NCBI RefSeq assembly: GCF_017114915.1
Contig: NZ_JAAUOE010000036.1
Coordinates: forward strand, 1-57,834
Direction: 5' to 3'
Origin: Pseudomonas frederiksbergensis
GTDB taxonomy: Bacteria; Pseudomonadota; Gammaproteobacteria; Pseudomonadales; Pseudomonadaceae
DNA: 57,834 nucleotides
Shown here: positions 1-8,072 of the stretch, piece by piece
Position numbering within the stretch: position 1 is the stretch's first letter
Layout of the letters: each line of letters opens with the position of its first letter
The notes under the pieces: model-generated
Database searches by the model: none
Told to the model about the DNA's origin: nothing
What the model saw: only the letters and a program-made list of their open reading frames with translations
Translations under genes and position numbers: made by a program

Positions 1-872
1 ATCGGCACAATCAGGATCGCCAGCATCACCACCGCCAGCGCTGACGCCACCGGCCAGTCACGGTTGTTGAAGAACTCTTGCCAGAGCACTTTACCGATCA
101 TCAGGGTTTCCGGACCGCCGAGCAGTTCCGGGATCACGAACTCCCCCACCACCGGGATGAACACCAGCATGCAGCCGGCGATGATGCCGTTTTTCGACAG
201 CGGCACGGTGATCTTCCAGAAACTGTTGAAGTTGCTCGAACCCAGGTCCGATGCGGCTTCCAGCAGGCTGGTGTCGTGTTTGACCAGGTTGGCGTACAGC
301 GGCAGGATCATGAATGGCAGATAGGAGTAAACGACCCCGATATAGACGGCGAGGTTGGTATTGAGGATCTGCAGCGGCTCGTCGATCCACCCCATGGTCA
401 TCAGAAAACCATTGAGCAGACCGTTGTTGCTGAGGATGCCCATCCACGCATACACGCGGATCAGGATCGCGGTCCAGGTCGGCATCATAATCAGCAGCAC
501 CAGCACCGTTTGCAGCTCTTTGCGGGCGGTGGCAATGCCATAGGCCATCGGGTAGCCGATCATCAGGCAGAGGATGGTGCTGAACAGCGCCATCCTCAGC
601 GAGCCGAGGTAGGCGGCGATGTACAACTCGTCGTCGCCCAGCATCGCGTAGTTGGCCAGGTTGAGCAGCACCTGCAGTTTCTGGTCAACGAAGGTGTAGA
701 TTTCGGTGTACGGCGGAATGGCCACGTCGGCTTCGGCGAAGCTGATCTTCAGGACGATGAAGAACGGCAGCATGAAGAACAGGAACAGCCAGATGAACGG
801 AACCCCGATGACCAGCTGACGGCCACCGGGCAGTATTCGATTGAGCCGGCGTTTGAGTTTGCGCATGTTCAT
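1..872 (-). CDS. spuG: Polyamine ABC transporter permease SpuG/PotH (partial)
   Basis: Inner-membrane permease of the polyamine importer. The reading frame runs on the minus strand from 872 and leaves the window at base 1, so the C-terminus is missing. I translated it by eye: a basic N-terminus (MNMRKLKRRLNRILPGGR) is followed by a first membrane segment, a periplasmic stretch and further hydrophobic segments, plus an EAA-type loop reading EAASDLGSSNFNSFWKITVP, which contacts the ATPase. The start ATG overlaps the spuF stop as ATGA, giving translational coupling; a second in-frame ATG lies at 866. It is the last visible gene of the minus-strand spu operon, and by analogy with P. aeruginosa spuH should follow outside the window. 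Family assignment is secure; the precise symbol rests on gene order. Confidence 0.88.
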   Translation of the reverse strand, partial: MNMRKLKRRLNRILPGGRQLVIGVPFIWLFLFFMLPFFIVLKISFAEADVAIPPYTEIYTFVDQKLQVLLNLANYAMLGDDELYIAAYLGSLRMALFSTILCLMIGYPMAYGIATARKELQTVLVLLIMMPTWTAILIRVYAWMGILSNNGLLNGFLMTMGWIDEPLQILNTNLAVYIGVVYSYLPFMILPLYANLVKHDTSLLEAASDLGSSNFNSFWKITVPLSKNGIIAGCMLVFIPVVGEFVIPELLGGPETLMIGKVLWQEFFNNRDWPVASALAVVMLAILIVP

Positions 873-2011
873 GAGCGAAGTACCACGCCGCTGTCGTCTT
901 CCCACCACACGTAAACCTGGTCACCCCAGGTCGGGCGCTGGCCACGGCGTTCGGCGTTGGCGACGAAGGACTGCACCAGCTTGCCGCTCGGCAGTTCGAC
1001 GTAGAACACCGAGTGGCCGCCCAGGTACGCGATGTCGTGCACCTTGCCGCTGGACCAGTTGTGTTCGCAGGTCGGCATGTCGGCGGTCACCAGCAGTTTT
1101 TCCGGACGGATCGCGTAGGTGACGGACTTGTCCTGCACCGAGGTGCTGATGCCGTGGCCCACGTAGATGTTGCGGTCCAGGTCCTTGCAGGTGATCAGCG
1201 CGTGGCCCTCGGCGTCGTCCACCACTTCGCCTTCGAAGATGTTGACGTTGCCGATGAACTCGCAGACCAGGCGGCTGGTTGGGGTTTCGTAGATGTCGAT
1301 CGGGCTGCCGATCTGGGCGATCCAGCCCAGGTGCATGATCGCGATGCGCTCGGCCATGGTCATGGCCTCTTCCTGATCGTGGGTCACCATCACGCAGGTC
1401 ACGCCCACGCGCTCGATGATCTCGACCAGTTCCAGCTGCATTTGCGAGCGCAGCTTCTTGTCCAGCGCGCCCATCGGTTCGTCGAGCAACAACAGCTTCG
1501 GCCGCTTGGCCAACGAACGCGCCAAGGCCACACGCTGACGCTGACCGCCGGACAATTGATGGGGTTTGCGCTTGGCGTACTGACTCATCTGCACCAGCTT
1601 GAGCATTTCGGCCACGCGGGCATCGACCTCGGCCGCAGGGATCTTGTCCTGCTTGAGGCCGAAGGCGATGTTCTGCGCCACGGTCATGTGCGGGAACAAA
1701 GCGTAGGACTGGAACATCATGTTGATCGGCCGTTCGTACGGCGGCATGTCAGTGATGTCTACGCCATCGAGGAAAATGCGCCCCTCCGTGGGCCGTTCGA
1801 ACCCTGCCAGCATCCGCAGCAAGGTGGATTTGCCCGAACCCGAGCCGCCGAGCAAGGCGAAGATTTCGCCTTTCTTGATTTCCAGGGACACGTCGTCCAC
1901 GGCAATCGTCTCGTCGAACTTTTTGGTGACCCGGTCGATTTTGACCAGCACCTGTTTAGGTGACTGGTCGCCCTCGAGGGCTTTCTTATAGGCGCCGGAG
2001 GCAACTGCCAT
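869..2011 (-). CDS. spuF: Polyamine ABC transporter ATP-binding protein SpuF/PotG
   Basis: Cytoplasmic ATPase that powers putrescine/spermidine import, 380 residues, the usual PotG length. Walker A is GGSGSGKS at about residues 55-62, the ABC signature is LSGGQRQRVALARSLA, and Walker B is LLLLDEPMGALD, followed by the switch histidine in MVTHDQEEAM. The C-terminal 120 residues are the TOBE-type regulatory domain typical of the MalK/PotA/PotG branch (IGNVNIFEGEVVDD onward). The start ATG at 2011 lies about 60 bases after the spuE stop, and its stop overlaps the permease start. The gene sits between the binding protein and permease genes, as in the P. aeruginosa spu operon. Confidence 0.95.
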   Translation of the reverse strand: MAVASGAYKKALEGDQSPKQVLVKIDRVTKKFDETIAVDDVSLEIKKGEIFALLGGSGSGKSTLLRMLAGFERPTEGRIFLDGVDITDMPPYERPINMMFQSYALFPHMTVAQNIAFGLKQDKIPAAEVDARVAEMLKLVQMSQYAKRKPHQLSGGQRQRVALARSLAKRPKLLLLDEPMGALDKKLRSQMQLELVEIIERVGVTCVMVTHDQEEAMTMAERIAIMHLGWIAQIGSPIDIYETPTSRLVCEFIGNVNIFEGEVVDDAEGHALITCKDLDRNIYVGHGISTSVQDKSVTYAIRPEKLLVTADMPTCEHNWSSGKVHDIAYLGGHSVFYVELPSGKLVQSFVANAERRGQRPTWGDQVYVWWEDDSGVVLRS

Positions 2012-2072
2012 TTACGAAACTCCCAACAGAATGTGCAGTTCGCTTAACGTGGCGAACCTGGATAGGTTGACG

Positions 2073-3170
2073 CTATTTGCCTGACTTGATCTTGGTCCAG
2101 CTGCGCGTCATGAGTCGTTGAATCTTGGGTGGCAACTCTGAGTTGACATACAGCTTGTCGACAACAGCCTGCGTCGGATAGACCGCCTCATCCGTGCGTA
2201 CGGCCTGATCCATCAGTTCGCCCGCCTTCGGGTTGGGGTTGGCGTAGCCGACGGAATCACTGACCTTGGCGATCACCTCAGGCTTGAGCAGATAGTTGAT
2301 GAAGGCATGAGCCTCTTTGATATTGGTGGCGTCCCGGGGAATGGCCAGCATGTCGAACCAGAGGTTGCCGCCCTCTTTGGGAATCACATAAGCAATGTCG
2401 ATGCCCTTGCCGGCTTCGGTCGCCCGGGCCTTGGCCTGGAACACATCGCCGGAGAAACCGGCGGCCACGCAGATCTCGCCATTGGCCAGATCGGAGACGT
2501 ATTTGGACGAGTTGAAGTAGGTCACGTAAGGCCGGATTGCCAACAGTTTGGCTTCGGCTTTCTTGTAATCTTCAGGATCCTCGCTGTTCGGCGACAGGCC
2601 CATATAGTTCAGCATGGCCGGAAGCATTTCATCCGCCGAGTCGAGGAACGCTACACCGCAACCGGAAAGTTTCTTGATGTTTTCCGGCTCGAACAGCACG
2701 GCCCACGAGTCGATCTTGTCGACCCCCAGCGCGGCTTTGACTTTCTCGACGTTGTAGCCGATGCCGTTGGTGCCCCACAGGTACGGCACGGCGTACTGGT
2801 TGCCCGGATCGTTCTTCTCCAGGCGCTTGAGCAGCACCGGGTCAAGGTTGGAATAGTGGGTCAGCTTCGACTTGTCGAGCTTCTGAAAAGCCCCAGCCTT
2901 GATCTGTTTGCCCAGGAAGTGGTTGGACGGCACGACCACGTCATAACCGGTGCGCCCGGCCAGCAACTTGCCTTCCAGGGTTTCATTGGAATCGAATACG
3001 TCATACACCGGCTTGATGCCGGTCTCTTTCTGGAAGTCGGCCAGGGTGGTCTCACCGATGTAGTCCGACCAATTATAAATATGCACTGTGCCGGCGGCCT
3101 GAACACTGACAGCAAGTGTCAGCCCAGTGCCGATCAGCAGGGCATTGCGCAACAAAGAAAAAACAGGCAA
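2073..3170 (-). CDS. spuE: Periplasmic polyamine-binding protein SpuE (spermidine type)
   Basis: Periplasmic solute-binding protein, 365 residues. The start is a TTG codon at 3168-3170 preceded by AGAGGA, giving a signal peptide MPVFSLLRNALLIGTGLTL...VQA before AGTVHIYNWSDYI. The mature part carries the PotF-family hallmarks YNWSDYI, DVFDSNETLEGKL and GYDVVVPSNHFL, and ends TRSWTKIKSGK. The stretch NQYAVPYLWGTNGIGYN is closer to my memory of P. aeruginosa SpuE (spermidine-preferring) than SpuD, and its place as the second binding-protein gene agrees. It is clearly paralogous to the upstream spuD. A 103-base palindromic repeat separates the two. Ligand preference is inferred from resemblance and order, not shown here. 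Confidence 0.9.
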   Translation of the reverse strand: MPVFSLLRNALLIGTGLTLAVSVQAAGTVHIYNWSDYIGETTLADFQKETGIKPVYDVFDSNETLEGKLLAGRTGYDVVVPSNHFLGKQIKAGAFQKLDKSKLTHYSNLDPVLLKRLEKNDPGNQYAVPYLWGTNGIGYNVEKVKAALGVDKIDSWAVLFEPENIKKLSGCGVAFLDSADEMLPAMLNYMGLSPNSEDPEDYKKAEAKLLAIRPYVTYFNSSKYVSDLANGEICVAAGFSGDVFQAKARATEAGKGIDIAYVIPKEGGNLWFDMLAIPRDATNIKEAHAFINYLLKPEVIAKVSDSVGYANPNPKAGELMDQAVRTDEAVYPTQAVVDKLYVNSELPPKIQRLMTRSWTKIKSGK

Positions 3171-3297
3171 GTGGAGGTCCTCTAAAATGAGTTGGGCCCA
3201 AGTTGCCCCGCGTTACATGACAGCCATGGCGGCCTGACAACAAAACCGGCGCGCAACTTACCCTCGAAAAACCGTTCCAGCAAACTTTATAAAGATT

Positions 3298-3400
3298 CCT
3301 GTAGCAGCTGCCGCAGGCTGCGTTCAACTGCGAAGCAGTTGTGCTGTCGAAAAGCGGAGGTCCTTCAGACCTCAACGCAGCCTTCGGCAGTGGCTACAGG
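3298..3400. repeat. Palindromic REP-type element between spuD and spuE
   Basis: A 103-base imperfect palindrome. The outer arms are CCTGTAGCAGCTGCCGCAGG at the left and a matching CGCAGCCTTCGGCAG...GCTACAGG at the right; inside are two smaller hairpins (AACTGCGAAGCAGTT and GAGGTCCTTCAGACCTC). The GCAGCCTTCGGCAG core is a common Pseudomonas REP sequence and recurs near 57760 in this window. Lying between two binding-protein genes of one operon, it could protect the upstream mRNA from 3' decay or lower downstream expression; that role is inferred. Confidence 0.75.
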
Positions 3401-3408
3401 TTTATTAC

Positions 3409-4518
3409 TTACTTACCGGATTTGATCTTGGTCCAGCTGCGAGTCAGGTCACGCTGGGTGGCGGCCGGCAAATCAGCGATCGCATACAACTTGGCCTGTA
3501 CTTCAGGAGTCGGATAGATGCCCGGATCCGAAGTGATGTCCTTGCTCACGTACTGGGTCGCTTCAGCATTACCGTTAGGGAAGCGCACAGCGTTGGTGAT
3601 CTCAGCCATCACTTTTGGTTGCAACAGGTAGTTCATGAACTTGTAGGCCCCTTCGACGTTCTCCGCATCCTTGGGGATTGCGACCATGTCGTAGAAGGTG
3701 CCAGCGCCTTCTTTTGGAATGGCATAGCTGACTTTCACCTTGTCACCAGCTTCTTCCGCGCGGGACTTGGCTTGCTGGATGTCACCCGAATAGCCGACGG
3801 CTACGCAGATGTTGCCGTTGGCCAGGTCCGAAATGTACTTCGACGAGTGGAAGTAGGTCACGGAAGGACGGATCTTCAGGAACAGCTCTTCGGCTTTCTT
3901 GATGTCTTCTTTCTTCTGGCTGTCGGTTGGCAGACCCAGGTAATGCAGGGCGACCGGCAGCATTTCGGTAGGCGAATCCAGGAAGCTCACACCGCAGCCC
4001 TTGAGCTTGGCAATGTTTTCAGGCTTGAACAGGACGTCCCAGGAATCGATCGTATCGACACCCAGCGCTGCCTTGACCTTCGCGGGGTTGTAACCGATAC
4101 CGATCGAGCCCCACATGTAAGGGAAAGCGTGTTTGTTGTCCGGGTCGCTGACGGAAACCGCTTTAAGCAGTGATTTGTTCAGGTTGCCGTAGTTGGACAG
4201 CTTGGACTTGTCCAACTCCCGGTAAACCCCGGCCTTGATTTGCTTGGCGAGGAAGTTGTTCGACGGCACGACGATGTCGTAGCCGGACTTACCTGCCAAC
4301 AACTTGGCTTCCAGGGTTTCGTTGCTGTCGAAAACGTCGTACACCACCTTGATCCCGGACTCTTTTTCGAAGTTCGCGACGGTGTCCGGAGCAATGTAGT
4401 CGGACCAGTTGTACACGTGCAGCACTTTGTCGTCGGCCTGAACGGCGCCCGCCATCACGCCCATCAGGGACATGGCGAGGAGGGTCTTGCCAGTTATCTT
4501 CATACCTAATGCCTTCAT
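3409..4518 (-). CDS. spuD: Periplasmic putrescine-binding protein SpuD
   Basis: Periplasmic binding protein of the polyamine importer, 369 residues from the chosen ATG at 4518. That start is preceded by GGAG eight bases upstream and yields a clean signal peptide (MKALGMKITGKTLLAMSLMG...VQA) before DDKVLHVYNWSDYI. A longer frame runs back to 4584 but has no ribosome site and a non-signal N-terminus, so I rejected it. Family motifs: YDVFDSNETLEAKL, GYDIVVPSNNFL, FPYMWGSIGIGYN, and the C-terminal TRSWTKIKSGK. It lies directly after spuC, the position of the putrescine-preferring SpuD in P. aeruginosa. An A-rich Hfq/Crc-type motif sits just upstream of the ribosome site. Confidence 0.92.
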   Translation of the reverse strand: MKALGMKITGKTLLAMSLMGVMAGAVQADDKVLHVYNWSDYIAPDTVANFEKESGIKVVYDVFDSNETLEAKLLAGKSGYDIVVPSNNFLAKQIKAGVYRELDKSKLSNYGNLNKSLLKAVSVSDPDNKHAFPYMWGSIGIGYNPAKVKAALGVDTIDSWDVLFKPENIAKLKGCGVSFLDSPTEMLPVALHYLGLPTDSQKKEDIKKAEELFLKIRPSVTYFHSSKYISDLANGNICVAVGYSGDIQQAKSRAEEAGDKVKVSYAIPKEGAGTFYDMVAIPKDAENVEGAYKFMNYLLQPKVMAEITNAVRFPNGNAEATQYVSKDITSDPGIYPTPEVQAKLYAIADLPAATQRDLTRSWTKIKSGK

Positions 4519-4535
4519 GGGTAATGCTCCAGTTT

Positions 4536-4543
4536 TTCTTTTT
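4536..4543 (-). promoter_or_regulatory. Candidate Hfq/Crc catabolite-activity motif at spuD
   Basis: On the minus strand the leader reads AAAAAGAA, which fits the AANAANAA catabolite-activity motif bound by Hfq/Crc in Pseudomonas, about 10 bases before the GGAG ribosome site of spuD. The motif is short and can occur by chance in A-rich leaders, so this is a candidate only. Polyamine uptake under carbon catabolite repression would make biological sense. Confidence 0.4.
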
Positions 4544-4636
4544 AAGCACGTGCTCGGCGGCCTGTTACCGGGGCGTCCGAACAACCGTTAGTCTGGCAAG
4601 ATCCAAGGCAGGCTTTCAAGGAAAGCCCCATCCTTT

Positions 4637-4660
4637 GTTTGCACTGAGCGAAGTGCAAAC
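4637..4660. other. Hairpin between spuC and spuD
   Basis: A perfect 9-bp inverted repeat, GTTTGCACT and AGTGCAAAC, with a 6-base loop, lies 27 bases past the spuC stop in the minus-strand transcript. There is no U-run after it on that strand, so it is not a canonical terminator. It may be an mRNA 3'-end stabiliser or processing site within the operon (inferred). Confidence 0.5.
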
Positions 4661-4686
4661 ATTGCACCTCGCTCAGAGCCTAGCAC

Positions 4687-6051
4687 TTAGCCCTGCAACG
4701 CACTCAGGGTCAGGTCCAGGCACTTGCGTGCCTTGGTCACCAACTCGTCGATTTCAGCCGGTGTAATCACCAGTGGCGGAGCAATGATCATGGTGTCGCC
4801 GACCGCACGCATGATCAGGCCGTTGTCGAAGCAGAACTGCCGGCAGATCATGCCAACGCCCTTGCCTTCGTAACGTTTGCGAGTGGCCTTGTCCTGAACC
4901 AGCTCGATAGCCCCCAACAGACCGACCCCACGCACTTCCCCCACCAACGGGTGATCGTTCAGTTCCCGTAGACGCTTTTGCAAATAAGGTGCCGTTTCTG
5001 CCCGCACGTGCTCGACAATTTTTTCATCGCGCAGGATACGGATGTTTTCCAGCGCCACCGCAGCGGCCACCGGGTGCCCGGAATAGGTAAAACCGTGGTT
5101 GAAATCACCGCCTTCGTTGAGTACCTCGACCACATCGTCACGCACGATCAGGCCACCCATCGGGATGTAACCGGACGTCAGGCCTTTGGCGATGGTCATC
5201 ATGTGGGGTTTGAGGTCGTAGAAATCGGTACCGAACCACTCACCGGTACGACCGAAACCGCAGATCACCTCGTCGGCCACGAACAGAATGTCGTACTTGG
5301 CGAGGATTTCCTTGATCCGCGGCCAGTAGGTATCTGGCGGAATGATCACGCCGCCAGCGCCCTGGATCGGCTCGGCAATAAAGGCGCCGACGTTGTCGAC
5401 GCCAACTTCCAGAATCTTCTCTTCCAGCTGATTGGCCGCCCAGATGCCAAACTCATCCGGCGTCATGTCGCCGCCTTCACCGAACCAGTACGGCTGGGCA
5501 ATGTGAACGATGCCCGGGATCGGCAAGTCGCCCTGTTCGTGCATATAGGTCATGCCGCCCAGGCTCGCGCCGGCCACGGTGGAGCCGTGATAGCCGTTCT
5601 TGCGACTGATGATGACCTTCTTCTTCGGCTGGCCCTTGATCGCCCAGTAGTGACGAACCATCCGCAGCATGGTGTCGTTGCCTTCGGAGCCGGAACCGGT
5701 GAAGAACACATGATTCATGCCTTCAGGCGCGATTTCAGCGATGACCTTGGCCAGCTCCAGCACCGGCGGGTGAGCGGTCTGGAAGAACAGGTTGTAATAA
5801 GGCAGCTCGCGCATCTGTTTGCTGGCGGCATCGGCCAGCTCATCGCGACCGTAGCCGATCGCGACGCACCACAGACCGGCCATGCCGTCGAGGATCTTGT
5901 TGCCTTCGCTGTCCCAGAGGTAAACGCCCTTGGCGTTGGTGATGATCCGCGGGCCTTTCTCTTTCAGCTGCTTGAAGTCACTGAACGGGGCCAGGTGGTG
6001 CTCGCTGCTCAGGATTTGCCACTCACGGGTTTGCGGGTTGTTGCTGGTCAT
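4687..6051 (-). CDS. spuC: Putrescine-pyruvate aminotransferase SpuC
   Basis: PLP-dependent class III aminotransferase, 454 residues from the ATG at 6051. That codon has AAGGAG eight bases upstream; the longer frame to 6117 lacks this. It converts putrescine plus pyruvate to 4-aminobutanal plus alanine in the cytoplasm. Landmarks are GSGSEGNDTMLRMVRHYW (cofactor phosphate region), ADEVICGFGRTGEWFG with the ring-contacting Asp, and the Schiff-base lysine in TIAKGLTSGYIPMGG at about residue 289. Length and motifs fit the omega-aminotransferase family. It lies between spuB and spuD in the operon. Close homologues also act on other diamines and aminoketones, so exact specificity is inferred from context. 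Confidence 0.93.
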   Translation of the reverse strand: MTSNNPQTREWQILSSEHHLAPFSDFKQLKEKGPRIITNAKGVYLWDSEGNKILDGMAGLWCVAIGYGRDELADAASKQMRELPYYNLFFQTAHPPVLELAKVIAEIAPEGMNHVFFTGSGSEGNDTMLRMVRHYWAIKGQPKKKVIISRKNGYHGSTVAGASLGGMTYMHEQGDLPIPGIVHIAQPYWFGEGGDMTPDEFGIWAANQLEEKILEVGVDNVGAFIAEPIQGAGGVIIPPDTYWPRIKEILAKYDILFVADEVICGFGRTGEWFGTDFYDLKPHMMTIAKGLTSGYIPMGGLIVRDDVVEVLNEGGDFNHGFTYSGHPVAAAVALENIRILRDEKIVEHVRAETAPYLQKRLRELNDHPLVGEVRGVGLLGAIELVQDKATRKRYEGKGVGMICRQFCFDNGLIMRAVGDTMIIAPPLVITPAEIDELVTKARKCLDLTLSALQG

Positions 6052-6083
6052 GCGAATTCTCCTTGGATTCCAGTGAAGGCGTA

Positions 6084-7442
6084 TCAGACGGCAAAAAGCA
6101 GGAACTCCCGCTCCCACGAACTGATCACGCGCTTGAAGTTTTCATGCTCGGCCCGCTTGACCGCGACGTAGCCCGTGATGAATTTCTTGCCCAGGTACTT
6201 TTCGATGGTCTTGCTGTTTTCCATGCGGTCCAGCGCGTCTTCAATCGTCAGTGGCAGGCGCAGGTTGCGCCGCTCGTAACCACGACCCACGACCGGAGCA
6301 CTCGGGTTATGCCCTTCGAGCATGCCGATCAGGCCACACAACAGGCTGGCGGCGATGGCCAGGTAAGGGTTGGCATCGGCGCCCGGCAGACGGTTTTCCA
6401 CCCGACGGTTCTGCGGCCCGGCATCCGGCACCCGCAAGCCCACGGTGCGGTTCTCTTCGCCCCACTCCACGTTCACCGGTGCCGAGGTATCGGGCAGGAA
6501 GCGGCGGAACGAGTTGACGTTGGGGGCGAACAGCGGCAGCAGTTCAGGGATGAATTTCTGCAAACCGCCGATGTGATGGAGGAACAGTTGGCTCATGGTT
6601 CCGTCTTCATTGGAGAAGACGTTTTTGCCGGTTTCGATGTCAATGATGCTCTGGTGCAAGTGCATGGCACTGCCCGGCTCGCCGGTCATCGGTTTGGCCA
6701 TGAAGGTCGCGGCTACGTTGTGCTTGAGCGCGGCTTCGCGCATGGTGCGCTTGAACACCAGGATCTGGTCGGCCAGGGACAGGGCATCGCCATGACGGAA
6801 GTTGATTTCCATCTGCGCGGTGCCGTCCTCGTGGATCAGCGTGTCGAGGTCCAGCTCCTGCAGTTCGCACCAGTCGTAGACGTCTTCGAACAACGGGTCG
6901 AATTCGTTCGCCGCTTCAATGGAGAAGGACTGGCGACCGGTTTCCGGACGACCGGAACGGCCAATCGGCGGTTGCAACGGGTAGTCCGGGTCATCACTGC
7001 GCTTGGTGAGGTAGAACTCCATTTCCGGCGCCACGATCGGCTGCCAGCCGTGGTCGGCGTAGAGTTTCAGCACCTTCTTGAGCACGTTGCGCGGCGACAG
7101 CTCGATCGGGTTGCCCTGCTTGTCGTAGGTGTCGTGGATCACGATGGCGGTGGGCTCGATGGCCCAGGGCACCAGAAACACAGCGTTCTGGTCGGGGCGG
7201 CAAACCATGTCGATGTCGGCCGGGTCGAGCAGTTCGTAATAGATGTCGTCTTCGACATAGTCGCCGGTCACGGTCTGCAACAAAACGCTTTCGGGCAGGC
7301 GCATGCCTTTTTCGGCGATGAACTTGTTGGTCGGCGAGATCTTGCCCCGGGTGATGCCGGTCAGGTCGCCAATCATGCATTCGACTTCTGTGATCTTGTG
7401 GTCTTTCAACCAATCGGTGAGCTGGTCGAGGTTGTTACTCAT
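6084..7442 (-). CDS. spuB: Gamma-glutamylpolyamine synthetase SpuB
   Basis: Glutamine-synthetase-fold ligase, 452 residues, that joins glutamate to a polyamine amino group using ATP, the first step of the gamma-glutamylation route. The N-terminal beta-grasp half holds VECMIGDLTGITRGK. The catalytic half has APEMEFYL (metal-binding Glu), AQMEINFRHGDALSLADQ, MAKPMTGEPGSAMHLHQS, and NRTVGLRVPDAGPQNRRVENRLPGADANPYLA. The usual glutamine synthetase adenylylation segment is not seen. AAGAGG precedes the ATG at 7442. It is a paralogue of spuI at 8073 and lies between the spuA remnant and spuC. Confidence 0.92.
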   Translation of the reverse strand: MSNNLDQLTDWLKDHKITEVECMIGDLTGITRGKISPTNKFIAEKGMRLPESVLLQTVTGDYVEDDIYYELLDPADIDMVCRPDQNAVFLVPWAIEPTAIVIHDTYDKQGNPIELSPRNVLKKVLKLYADHGWQPIVAPEMEFYLTKRSDDPDYPLQPPIGRSGRPETGRQSFSIEAANEFDPLFEDVYDWCELQELDLDTLIHEDGTAQMEINFRHGDALSLADQILVFKRTMREAALKHNVAATFMAKPMTGEPGSAMHLHQSIIDIETGKNVFSNEDGTMSQLFLHHIGGLQKFIPELLPLFAPNVNSFRRFLPDTSAPVNVEWGEENRTVGLRVPDAGPQNRRVENRLPGADANPYLAIAASLLCGLIGMLEGHNPSAPVVGRGYERRNLRLPLTIEDALDRMENSKTIEKYLGKKFITGYVAVKRAEHENFKRVISSWEREFLLFAV

Positions 7443-7479
7443 AAATGCCTCTTAGGCTGAGTTTCCTGACTCTTGTAAG

Positions 7480-7794
7480 TCAGGCGTTATTTGACGCATC
7501 GGCGTCGCGTTGTAATGCGCGCTTGCGGCAGGCATCGGCAGTACCCGACGCGCTGGCCGGGCCGTTGTAGTGAAACGGTTCTATATTAGAAGGAGAGCCT
7601 GTAAAAAGAATGCCGTCCAGAGCGTCCAGAATATCGGACGGCGCCAGTCGATCCGCCAGGGATGGAAGAATCAACGGCAGGCCTTTGGCAGCTGAAGCCA
7701 TGGCGCGTACGTATTTGTCGCCACTGATGTGATAAGCATGCAGACCGACCTGTTTTGAGCAGGCGGTGACGCCGATTAACGGCAGGCGAGACAT
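7480..7794 (-). pseudogene. spuA: SpuA gamma-glutamyl hydrolase with catalytic core deleted
   Basis: A 104-codon frame at the spuA position. Residues 1 to about 84 (MSRLPLIGVTACSKQ..., ISGDKYVRA, LDGILFTGSPSNIEP, HYNGPAS) match the N-terminus of class I glutamine-amidotransferase-like gamma-glutamyl-GABA hydrolases (PuuD/SpuA). The last 18 or so (DACRKRALQRDADASNNA) look like the C-terminal tail of the same family. The middle, about 150 residues in the roughly 250-residue family, is absent. With it go the nucleophile elbow (GICRG-type Cys) and the C-terminal His-Pro-Glu of the triad. The frame is kept across the junction, so this is an in-frame internal deletion and not a frameshift. The product cannot be an active hydrolase. 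The ATG at 7794 follows GGGGTG. Confidence 0.8.
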
Positions 7795-8072
7795 GAAGCA
7801 CCCCGGTATTATTGCTGTTATGGGTTTAAATCGAGCTTAGCCTTGTTCATTTTTTTACACAACACCCCCGTAAAAAATACAACACGGCCCGCTCAAGCCC
7901 GCGGGGGCCAAGGCGTCAGAAGGCAAAAAAACGCCCCAAAGTGCCTCAAAAAAGCCACAGCAGCGCTTTTTCAGGGCAAAAAAGGCCTCGCTTGACTTCG
8001 GCATGCCGTTCGGGTTGACTGGAATCCGAAGAGATCAATGATTGATATTTTTAACAACAAAGGTGTTGCATC
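7795..8072. promoter_or_regulatory. Divergent spuA/spuI control region
   Basis: A 278-base gap between the start codons of spuA (minus) and spuI (plus), AT-richer than its flanks, with A- and T-runs around 7848-7880 and 7925-7995. It must hold the promoters of the spu operon and of spuI. I could not place -35/-10 boxes with confidence. One minus-strand stretch resembles a sigma-54 site but its GG and GC elements are one base too close. Confidence 0.5.
8053..8060 (+). promoter_or_regulatory. Candidate Hfq/Crc catabolite-activity motif at spuI
   Basis: AACAACAA, an exact AANAANAA catabolite-activity motif, overlaps the start of the AAAGGTG ribosome site, 12 bases before the spuI ATG. In Pseudomonas this is where Hfq/Crc binds to block translation during catabolite repression. 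Position and fit are good; function is inferred. Confidence 0.5.

Noticed and set aside
6063..7460. 465-codon plus-strand frame opposite spuB
   Set aside because: Antisense shadow of a clear glutamine-synthetase-type gene.
7920..7975. Sigma-54 promoter between spuA and spuI
   Set aside because: The minus strand has GGCAC...GC elements, but the GG-to-GC spacing is one base short of the required ten.
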